A DNA stretch of 64,000 nt. Source: Arenicola marina. Lineage: Eukaryota > Annelida > Polychaeta > Arenicolidae. Position 1 is the stretch's first letter. The number at the start of each line of letters is the position of its first letter. Position numbers and translations under genes: made by a program. The stretch lies in assembly GCA_964019135.1 (NCBI GenBank), contig OZ025249.1:18501088-18565087 (forward strand), read 5' to 3'. The notes beneath the pieces were generated by a model. The model saw only the letters and a program-made list of their open reading frames with translations. It was not told the DNA's origin and did no database searches. Shown piece after piece: positions 44,190 to 55,400 of this stretch.

Positions 44190-44755
44190 CGCCGGTGGAT
44201 TGTTGGTTAGCCGGCAAGGCTGTACGCTGGTGGATTGTTGGTTAGCTGGCAAGGCTGTACGCCGGTGGATTGTTGGTTAGCTGGCAAGGCTGTACGCCGG
44301 TGGATTGTTGGTTAGCCGACAAGGCTGTACGCCGGCTGGATAAGTTAGTTAGCCGGCAGGGCTGTACACCGGCTGGATAAGTTAGTTAGCCGGCAAGGCT
44401 GTACGCCGGGTGGATAAGTTAGTTAGCCGGCAGGGCTGTACGCCGGCTGGATAAATTAGTTAGCCGGCAAGGCTGTACGCCGGCTGGGTAAGTTAGTTAG
44501 TCGGCAGGGCTGTAGGCCGGCTGGGTAAGTTAGTTAGCCGGCAGGGCTGTACGTCGGCTGGATAAGTTAGTTAGCCGGCAGGGCTGTACGCAGGCTGGAT
44601 AAGTTAGTTAGCCGGCAGGGCTGTACGCTGGCTGGGTAAGTTAGTTAGCCGGCAGGGCTGTACGCCGGCTGGGTAAGTTAGTTAGCCGGCAGGGCTGTAC
44701 GCCGGCTGGATAAGTTAGCCGGCAGGGCTGTACGCCGGCTGGATAAGTTAGCTAG
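44190..44755 (+). repeat. 37-bp hairpin-forming array in RICTOR 3' UTR, about 15 copies
   Basis: Unit 'gccggctggataagttagtt' then 'agccggcagggctgtac'; the first four or so copies are a 35-base variant with 'ggattgttggttagc'. Each main unit carries GCCGGCT and AGCCGGC, exact reverse complements 13 bases apart. Starts about 95 bases after the RICTOR stop, so it is probably transcribed. Confidence 0.95.
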
Positions 44756-44759
44756 GCGT

Positions 44760-47700
44760 TATAACTCGGTTCACTTGGTCCCCGTTCTTAGATTATAATG
44801 ATATTCAACTGCCACGTGGATATCGCATCACGTACCGCGCTATGGATTCACCATGACAACGGTGTCCCTTGGCGACCGAGACTATGGATAATGTTGTAAA
44901 AGTATGCACTGAATCAAATCTACTGAGCGCGCATTTTGCACCTTGTTAAGACATGTTTGTGATGTCGTTGACTGTGATTTAAAAACTCTCCAGATAAGTG
45001 TAACGATAACGATCGTCGCTTTACCGGCCACGTGCGCATCGCGGGCGATAATAGGGTTTCGCAGGAGATGCGTGGTGTGTTGAGCACCACACTGCAGCAT
45101 GTAGCGGGCTGTTCGTTGGTTGTACGCGGGATGGGAACTGTGATATGTATACACGTATTATCGCAGTGTCTGGCCCCGTGGTCCATGGTCCGGTTTGTAA
45201 AAGGTAACCAAGTGAGAAATGAAAAGGTAGACTAGATCGGGTGGCGGCAGTGCAACAAGGCTGGAACTGGTATTGAGTTTGGTACGGTTTCATTACCGTA
45301 GGATGAAAGAGAGAAAATCCAGGGTCAGAGCCGCATCCACGTCCCTCGACGGGAGATTTTTGAGGCCAGAGCCAGTGCTGGAAGCCAGGGTCTGGGCTCA
45401 TGCATGGCCTAAGCTCATGCAGGGCCTGGGCCAGAGCTCAGGACCAGGGCTTAGGGCAAGGGCTCAGGGCAAGGGCTCAGGGCAAGGGATCATGGCCAGG
45501 GCTCAGGGCCGGAACGAGTGCTTAGGCTAGGGAAGAACCCATATTCTGGGTTTCGATGCAACATACTCTGTCTCAGATTGACGTGAAGGTTTGTGACAAA
45601 GGGAACACCGCAATAAGTGGACGCTACTGGTATATGCAGCTGAACGATTACAGGCGGTGATCATGGGTCATGAACATGAAAACTAAATGGATGTTTATAT
45701 TTAATATCTATGCCTCGTATCTCGTTCAATTAATGATCAATGAAAATCAATGGAATGTAATTACCCACCATTTTCGGCGTGGTTCTCGCGAAACACGTGA
45801 TTGCCTTTTACAGGTACAAAAGACAGTGTCGGTTTCCTAGTGGGCCGATGGACTCTGCCTTCACAGCTTCACGCCTTAATAATGTCACAGATCAGCGTAT
45901 TTTGTCTTCTGTCTTCGTTATATTACACATTAAATATTACACTGATATCAGCAATGTTTGCTGATTTTTTTTTCTCTCAAATATCTAAAAAATATATCAA
46001 GAGCTATTTCATAATTTCTCAAGATCTCTTATATCATGATTGCAAGCACCTATTTATTGCTCGGGCGTTCTGATTGCTGTGATTGCAGGACTGAGTACCC
46101 CCACGGCACCCTAAGCACAATTTATATCAGTTCCAACATGCGTTCATTCATAGGGAAGATTCCCCTATTGTTAATGACCCAATGACCATGTTGGAATGAA
46201 CTATTTTCTTCTCGATGGGCTGTCAATGTGTTGCACATATCGTGAGTTATAAGGCGATAGGTAGACGGTTTCATTCCCTGTGGCCATCCATACGTTCACA
46301 GACTTTATTTATTGTACGTTGTGACCGTTATTACTGGTTAGGTATCTTACCATTGTTTTTGTCCGTTTTTGTCGGGTCGATTTTTTTTAATGACTATTCC
46401 AGGCAAAAATCCGATCCGTGAACGCGCATCACTGAAGTTGACGGAGCCCATAGTGATGTGTCCATTTTATAGTATTTGTTGCAGTATTGTAGTTTCATTT
46501 TGTGCGTTGATAACGGACGATTGATCATTTGTGTCCGAAGGTCAACGTGATGTCATGAGCGCGCCACACTTATTCAATCTCGGCTGGTACAGCTAAAGCG
46601 TGCGGTTCGGGTTCTGTTGCTGTGACGTCACGTATTCAACATGGTGCTGGATCACGCGAGGAACGCCTCACGTATAACTGCCTATAACCGGTCATCACGA
46701 CTTTTAGTAACCCCGGAAAACACGTGGGTTCCGTTCCATACCGGCTGTCATATTGTGTTTGCCATAGGGCGCAAAGAAGCGGTCCGCTTCAGTACTAGTC
46801 GTAAGAAAACTGTTCTGTACAGGGGAGGGTGTAGGGACAATACGCATACGGCACTATGTAGAAGCCAAAGCAAATAATCTTGCAATACATCTAAACGGTT
46901 GTTGCTCAAAGGATGTGTACGTTATCGAGGCGTATGGATATAAGTACCTTACGTCTGCAGTGCTATATAATCTTATATCCGACGGTCGCGTGTAAATGAA
47001 CAGATTTGTAAAGGTTCCATGCGACGGAATGCAAAGCGCTTTTCCGCCTGCTATGAAATTGCGTGAAAACATAATAAGAGAATCAAACCCGTTAGGACGT
47101 AGCGATTTGTTCCATCTGTGATACTTGCCCCTGTACATATTACTAATATCACATTTACATTTACCATCGGCTTTCGTTTCGCTGGGGCTTTTTACACGGG
47201 TTCCTCCTGCCAGTGGCGAGAATGAACGATATATACAAACGAAGGAATAAATGCCAAACCACGTGACTGACTGGTTCCTTGTACCCGCCTTAATCGTTCT
47301 CCGCTTTATGTACATGTTTGTCCTCCCATCTTTTCGATCGCCCATACCTAGGGGACTTAAGTGAGGCGTGTAGAACTAGCTATTTGTCCCCAGTCCATGG
47401 ACATTGTATGTATGCACAAATGCGCGCTGTTTCAGTCTGTGATGGTCTTTATATATTTATATACCGTCTGCCCCCCCCCCCCTCTTTATCCGAGTGCAAG
47501 TGATGAAGTGTGCGAGGCACATATACTAATCACACAGACTATGTACCCTGCATAATTTGTTTCCTCAAAAGATATTTTTAAGTGTATGAATGAGGCCGCG
47601 AAATTATCGCCAGTCAACTGCCAATGAAATAAAATTCATAAGACTAGTTTTCGCCTTGAGTTGTCTTTGTTGCGGTGTCGGAGAGAAATGTTGATATGCC

Positions 47701-48705
47701 AAACAAGTGCTCCGATAACACTAATATTCTAGGGTTGGCACAAGAAAGCATATGTACATGTGACCCACTCTCATCGCCAGAAAAGTAATCACGGCTTTGA
47801 GAAGATTTCTTTGCAATACTTTGCCATATATAATGCTAAGTTTGGATCTCCTCTCGTTGCAAACGAGTTAGAAATAAAAAGCCTATATTCAATATTTATT
47901 ACTCGTTTTGTGACTTACTTTGGACCCCTACTGTATTGTAAGGCTCATAATTTTACGCCATGAATACAGTGAATAAAAGTATCTTTTCTTTGGAGACAAG
48001 ATAAGACAAGCCTGTTCTTTAATTTCAGCATAGAAGTAAAAGTTTATCCCGAAATAAGCGCGTATCCCTGCACTTACACCACTCCCCAATGATTGAGATT
48101 TCTGTGGTCAAAACGACGTTACCATCAAGCACGAAAGAACTTTTCATCTAATCTAGTGTGACCGACAAATGAGCAAACAGGCAGGCTCTCAACAAGGATT
48201 AAGTGTTTGATATTGCTCGTTCTTATATATTTAAAATTATAGAAGAAACCTCGAAAAAAATTACAGAACCAGCTGACACTCGGCTATTTATTTGCACAAA
48301 CTTTTTTTTCGCAGGACAAAATGAAAAACAAAACCATAATTACCGGATGAAAAAAGGTTATAAAGCGACAACAACCGGAGGGTTTTTGTATTTGTAGAAG
48401 CAATCAACAGTTCAGTGCAGTGTATTTATAATCAAAGTGAGACCTGTGTATTATACACGACCTCCTGCTAAATATCACAGTCATTAATGTCCAATTCACT
48501 GGTACATTCCAGATCTAGTATACAAAGTCTTCAATAACAAAGTTATTAAAAATTCTATTTGTAACACTTTCACTCCGGTCATGTGCAATATGTCCGCTAA
48601 GAGAATGCCGACGAGTGGTGGTATGGTAGTCCCACCAAACGCGAACTACGTGTCTCAATCGCATCCGTCCCGTTGTTGGCACCTCCTTATAAGCATCGAT
48701 GCGAC
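44760..48705. other. convergent intergenic region
   Basis: Between the two gene ends. Contains a short degenerate GC-rich repeat at 45363-45535. Candidate poly(A) signals AATAAA occur on plus at 47628, 47873 and 47972, none close to the RICTOR stop. On the minus strand AATAAA occurs at 48292-48287, about 1 kb after the RMC1 stop. No third gene was recognised. Confidence 0.45.
45363..45535 (+). repeat. short GC-rich tandem repeat
   Basis: Copies of 'ggccagggctcagggcaagg' type with a period of about 13 bases and much variation. Confidence 0.7.
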
Positions 48706-49161
48706 CATAGCATGGACTGGGAGGGCACGTCTTTAAACATTGTCATAGCATGGACTGGGAGGGCACGTCTTCAAACATTGTCATAGCATGGACTGGGAGG
48801 GCACGTCTTCAAACATTGTCATAGCATGGACTGGGAGGGCACGTCTTCAAACATTGTCATAGCATGGACTGGGAGGGCACGTCTTCAAACATTGTCATAG
48901 CATGGACTGGGAGGGCACGTCTTCAAACATTGTCATAGCATGGACTGGGAGGGCACGTCTTCAAACATTGTCATAGCATGGACTGGGAGGGCACGTCTTC
49001 AAACATTGTCATAGCATGGACTGGGAGGGCACGTCTTCAAACATTGTCATAGCATGGACTGGGTGGGCACGTCTTCATACATTGTCATAGCATGGACTGG
49101 GAGGGCACGTCTTCAAACATTGTCATAGCATGGACTGGGTGGGCACGTCTTCATACATTGT
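48706..49161. repeat. 38-bp array, 12 near-identical copies
   Basis: Unit 'catagcatggactgggaggg' then 'cacgtcttcaaacattgt'. Exactly 12 copies fit the 456 bases and differ at only a few sites, so the array is young or well homogenised. It ends about 170 bases past the RMC1 stop and may lie in its 3' UTR. Confidence 0.95.
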
Positions 49162-49333
49162 CATTCTTGGCAACCGGAACGAAACCGGGTGGCAAAATGA
49201 GCGAACGGTGAGCCTCCGCCATTTTGTAATGATCCATCCGTGAGTGACTTTCTCTCGCTCGGAAGCGTCGTTCGTCGTCAACGCACCCCACAAGGTCGTA
49301 ACCATTGGTCACCACCACTGGTAACCACAATCC

Positions 49334-49404
49334 TCAAGACGAGGCTTTGGCCTCGGGTCCAAACAGCGCGTCGAAATGTTTGACGTATTGTAGGCAATGT
49401 TCAC
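49334..49404 (-). CDS. RMC1: RMC1 exon m, last coding exon
   Basis: Acceptor 'ggtttccag'. Completes Gly, then EHCLQYVKHFDALFGPEAKA SS and TGA, matching human EHCEEHVAFFKQIFGDQALM. Length and end position agree with the human C-terminus, seven residues shorter. Confidence 0.93.
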
Positions 49405-52400
49405 CTGGAAACCAAAAGCAAAGCATTCGTAGGTGTCATTCAGGTTCAGTGGATATTTACGTTAGTTTATCTCTGTTCGTATCTCGATCTAAACCGCAGA
49501 GAGTATGATTACAGTTAGTCAGACAGCAACGTGTTCTATGACTAATGAGTTTTTATGTTGTTTCTTCGATTTCACCTGGAGGCATTGTTTTTTTCCTTTT
49601 GAAAAACTGCAATGTTCCGAACACTCAATATTCGACTGAGATCTTTAAGTAATGTTACAGTATGTTACGTCCAGCTGTGACTAAACCGAATAAAACGATA
49701 AGTCTGCCACGTACGGGCGAAAACGGAATGGTTCACCTTTGGCAAAGTGTGGATTGCTTCTCAGACGAACATTGCGCTGCTCAAAGAACTTGTAAACCGT
49801 GTAAAACAGCATTTTGTCGCCGGTGTTTTTGGCGGCCTCGAGAAACTTGCGCGCGGAAGCCTGGTCCGTGGCGCCCACGCTCCTGATGAACCTAGGGCAG
49901 CAATGGGTAGAGGCAGGGTCAGCAGGCTGGAGGCACATCACTCGCCAATCCACCACAGCACTCCAAGGCTATATTAATACACTATGCGCTGGAACATGGA
50001 AGCAAGTATACATCAAATCTATGATAATTATTAAGGGAGTCAATTGGGAAAAACAACAGTGCGGCAGTAATAATAAACTGTACAAAATTAACACTGATTC
50101 CATCACTCTGGCCTATTCTAGGGCCGATGTCTTGCACGACAGATTTCTTCACTTACCTGAGGGCGGCCAATAATTGGTGCTTCGAGAGTAACACTTCAAC
50201 GATTTCCTCGTTGGCTGTAGAAAGTCTCTGTGAAAAACCAATATTAAGATTGGACTACATTTTATACACCTTTACAGTTGAACATTAACAATGAAATAAG
50301 GACCATGTTTACATAAAATAAATCAATAATTATATTGAGACCTTTGATCGACTATAATGCTCATCGTAATTGTACACGGGTTTTCATTTGATCGAATGCT
50401 GATCCATAACCAATATTGTTGTCACTTATACCGCGTGTATAATTTACTGACGTATCTTTATAAGAGCGCATATAGTAACAATCACTATCTCAATCTAGAT
50501 GCCGCCTTCCTTGTAGCGCGCAACAACCTCCACCACCCGTGCTGCCTCTAGCGGCCGTTCTCACCTTGAGCATGTCGAGCGCCAGCTGGTGAGCGGGAGG
50601 GTACGCACTCTCCAGAGAAAGCATCAGACACGCCTGAAACCACACGTGATATAACCTGTTATCTACTACAATGTTACAGCTTACTTAGTGTTACCGATCT
50701 TAAAAATAACTGAACCGAAATAACATTGTCGCAAAATCAAGAGACTACGCATCACATTGAACAAAGAAATACCTTACAATTAATGCAAGACTGTAATATA
50801 TAACCAGGGAATGCGAAAAAAAATGGCTAACCAAAGGCTTTGAATCACTGAGGACGTGGTACTGCAGGAACTGGTGTAACTGGTAGAAGCAGTTGTGCTG
50901 CACCAAGGTGTTGATGATGAGCTCATACAGGTAATGCTGTAAAAGAAATATCATACAAATTTAAAGTTCTACATCACTAATGAGAACACAGAAATGTAAC
51001 TAGGTTTGTTAAGTTTAATAGCACGATCATGCTGCAAAGTAACATATACTTAAGTTCATATTTCATATTTAAGATCTTTAATAATAGCTTAGTACGGAGA
51101 ACGTATTAACATGTTCAGAGCTTGAAGGAATACCGTTTTTATTCTTTCTACATTCGACAAGACAAACTATTTTAATCCAGTTATCCTACTACTTTATGTG
51201 TAAGCTCAGCAGTGGAACAATTCAGATACGATGGGCAAAGTGTTCCATCTTCCATGTTAGAGCCCACGAAAGGGATTACTGAAGTAAATGGTTGGCGTTA
51301 GCAATAAAGTGAGCTATGATGACAAAACGGCTGCCGTAACATGGAAAAACGACTGGAAAAGCGAAATTGAACATGCCCAATGTTTCGTTCTCTGGTGCCT
51401 CCTCATTTGAGATATTTACATATACATATAAAGGTCATTTAGTCTTGGTGGTCCCGTCATGTGGTATTGGACTGTGGTCCCGTCACGTGGTATTAGACTG
51501 TGGTCCCGTCATGTGGTATTGGACTGTGGTCCCGTCATGTGGTATTGGACTGTGGTCCCGTCACGTGGTATTAGACTGTGGTCCCGTCATGTGGTATTGG
51601 ACTGTGGTCCCGTCATGTGGTATTGGACTGTGGTCCCGTCACGTGGTAATGGGCCGTGGTCCGGTCACGTGGTTTTGGACTGTGGTCCCGTCACGTGGTA
51701 TTAGACTGTGGTCCCGTCATGTGGTATTGGACTGTGGTCCCGTCATGTGGTATCGGACTGCGGTTCCGTCATGTGGTATTGGACTGTGGTCCCGTCACGT
51801 GGTATCGGACTGCGGTTCCGTCATGTGGTATTGGACTGTGGTCCCGTCACGTGGTAATGGGCCGTGGTCCGGTCACGTGGTTTTGGACTGTGGTCCCGTC
51901 ATGTGGTATTGGACTGTGGTCCCGTCATGTGGTATTGGACTGTGGTCCCGTCACGTGGTATTAGACTGTGGTCCCGTCATGTGGTATTGGACTGTGGTCC
52001 CGTCATGTGGTATTGGACTGTGGTCCCGTCATGTGGTATTGGACTGTGGTCCCGTCATGTGGTATTGGACTGTGGTCCCGTCACGTGGTATTGGACTGTG
52101 GTCCCGTCATTTGGTATTGGACTGCGGTTCCGTCATGTGGTATTGGACTGTGGTCCCGTCACGTGGTATTGGACTGTGGTCCCGTCATGTGGTATTGGAC
52201 TGTGGTCCCGTCATGTGGTATTGGACTGTGGTCCCGTCACGTGGTATCGGACTGCGGTTCCGTCATGTGGTATTGGACTGTGGTCCCGTCACGTGGTATC
52301 GGACTGCGGTTCCGTCATGTGGTATCGGACTGTGGTCCCGTCATGTGGTATTGGATTGTGGTCCCGTCACGTGGTATTGGACTGTGGTCCCGTCATGTGG

Positions 52401-55400
52401 TATTGGACTGCGGTTCCGTCATGTGGTATTGGACTGTGGTCCCGTCACGTGGTATTGGACTGTGGTCCCGTCATGTGGTATTGGACTGTGGTCCCGTCAT
52501 GTGGTATCGGACTGCGGTTCCGTCATGTGGTATTGGACTGTGGTCCCGTCACGTGGTATCGGACTGCGGTTCCGTCATGTGGTATTGGACTGTGGTCCCG
52601 TCACGTGGTAATGGGCCGTGGTCCGGTCACGTGGTTTTGGACTGTGGTCCCGTCATGTGGTATTGGACTGTGGTCCCGTCATGTGGTATTGGACTGTGGT
52701 CCCGTCACGTGGTAATGGGCCGTGGTCCGGTCACGTGGTTTTGGACTGTGGTCCCGTCACGTGGTAATGGGCCGTGGTCCGGTCACGTGGTATTGGACTG
52801 TGGTCCCGTCATGTGGTATTGGACTGTGGTCCCGTCACGTGGTAATGGGCCGTGGTCCGGTCACGTGGTTTTGGACTGTGGTCCCGTCATGTGGTATCGG
52901 ACTGTGGTCCCGTCACGTGGTATTGGACTGTGGTCCCGTCATGTGGTATTGGACTGTGGTCCCGTCATGTGGTATTGGACTGTGGTCCCGTCATGTGGTA
53001 TTGGACTGTGGTCCCGTCATGTGGTATTGGACTGTGGTCCCGTCACGTGGTATTGGACTGTGGTCCCGTCATGTGGTATTAGACTGTGGTCCCGTCACGT
53101 GGTATTGGACCGTGGTCCCGTCATGTGGTATTGGACTGTGGTCCCGTCACGTGGTATTGGACTGTGGTCCCGTCATGTGGTATTGGACTGTGGTCCCGTC
53201 ACGTGGTATTGGACTGTGGTCCCGTCACGTGGTATTGGACTGTGGTCCCGTCATGTGGTATTGGACTGTGGTCCCGTCATGTGGTATTGGACTGTGGTCC
53301 CGTCACGTGGTATTGGACTGTGGTCCCGTCATGTGGTATTGGACTGTGGTCCCGTCACGTGGTATTGGACTGTGGTCCCGTCACGTGGTATTGGACTGTG
53401 GTCCCGTCATGTGGTATTGGACTGTGGTCCCGTCATGTGGTATTGGACTGTGGTCCCGTCATGTGGTATTGGACTGTGGTCCCGTCATGTGGTATTGGAC
53501 TGTGGTCCCGTCATGTGGTATTGGGCTGTGGTCCCGTCACGTACCTGGACGGGTATCTGGAAGTGGTTCAGCGACCGGATGTACTCCATCAAGACAGCCA
53601 CCACGAACTTGTAGGGCGCCTTGTGGCGTGAATCGGCAGGAACGACACATAAAGAAACCCAACACATGTAAGCACATAGGCACAAACAGGTTTCAAAGCA
53701 GGAACAAAACTGTAATTAAATTGCAAATAAAAAACTATATCATATCTAAGTATGTTTCTCGATACTGATCATTAACTCAATACTACTAAAAGTATATTTT
53801 GTTATTTTAACCAGATAAGGACCAATTGATTTTCAAAAAAATACACCATACAACATATTCGTGTACACTGAAGGTGATGTATTTACCAACATTACCGACG
53901 CACAAAGTCACGTGAATAAAGCAGTGACCTTCACCTTATTATCGTTGAACATGGAAAACACGTGGGTGTACATGTCGGAGGGATCCACTGCGGTCACGTG
54001 ATTTTGATGAGCCACCTCACCGGCCTCTGCAGCCTGAAATCATACCAGACAATCATTCTGCCACCGACTAGCCATTCGTGACCAAAAACTTACAGTGGGC
54101 CCAGTAGATCGTGTTCTCTTGGTAAGTTAATTCCTTCACAACATACGGCACCGAACCCACAATATTTGAGATAAACTTTAAAACGGACTACAGCTCACAA
54201 CGGTCTCAGTACTAACCAACTAACTGCAGGGTTGTTTTTTCTTTAAGTGAAACTAGCTTTGCATGCCCAAACTATAGTTACCCGAGTTATATAGATATTT
54301 AATAAAACATAAGACAATATAAAAACGTCTCCATCACAGATTCAATGGTCGTAACACTGACCGTAACTTGTGCTTCCAGGAAGGTATGATAGACCCTGTT
54401 GAGTTTGTTGAAGATGGTTGCTATGGTAGTGAGGCTGGCCTGCTGGCCAGGAGTCAGCATCTCTCGACACACCTTCAAGATCACCATCTTACTGTCCGTC
54501 CGGAGCAGGAGAAAGTCCACCAGTCGACACTAATGGTGCATTATATATAGTGGGACTGACATCATAGAACTAAACACTCAATACTCAACTAAAAGCGCCA
54601 ATAATTGTCTCTAGTTAACAGCAGAACTTGAAAAATGATATTCAATTTTGGGGTTTTAGGCCGCTTATGTGCACGTGAGACAATGAACTTCTAAAGGTTG
54701 GATGAAACATGCCCCAGAGGCAGGTGCCACGAATCGAAGCCGTGACCTGTTAATTTGCAGCACAGCCTGCTTACCAACTGAGCTTCGAGGCTTAGAATTA
54801 AACTCGTTTTCAATGCCACATATGAAAGGAAATGTTGGTGTTTTACGCCACCGACGTGGACATAAAAACTAAAGTGAGTCAAGAAACGTCTCAGTACAAT
54901 AAAATAAGGTTGCAAGAAACAGGCCCCGGATGCAGACGCCAGGGCGGGCACACATAACCTGTCGCAGCTCAGCACTATAGCACATAGGAGACCTTCGCCA
55001 GGGATCAGGTTATCGGATATACAATTGCAATATATTTAAGGTGACATAACTCGATATCTTGAGCGGCTTTTCCTTAAGTAGCGAGATCATAAGCGAACCC
55101 GCTACTCCGCAACAATCGGACTTTACAAAGCAGTATCTCGAAAGATTTAATGTGAAAAAATTTATCACTGAATGGATTACCTTATTCGGTAACATGGAGA
55201 TGATGGGTTCAAGCTTCAGCTGAACATACCACATACAACCTGCAATTCAGTAAATTGCATCCAATTTCTGGATATCGAACATTGTCATCAAGCACGTACA
55301 GCCACATCAAAGCGTGCTGAAGCGACTGCTAATATCCAAATAAAACAAATATAGCATGCGTTAAGCATTCTCTTCTATACTTCCTTTGGAATGCCAACAG

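Noticed and set aside
46641-46877. 78-codon plus-strand frame in the intergenic region
   Set aside because: Short, unlike any protein I know, and without context.
51367-53768. Overlapping 283-548 codon frames (VVPSCGIGLWSRH repeats) as proteins
   Set aside because: All three plus frames are open because the 26-bp unit has no stops. It lies in an RMC1 intron on the opposite strand.
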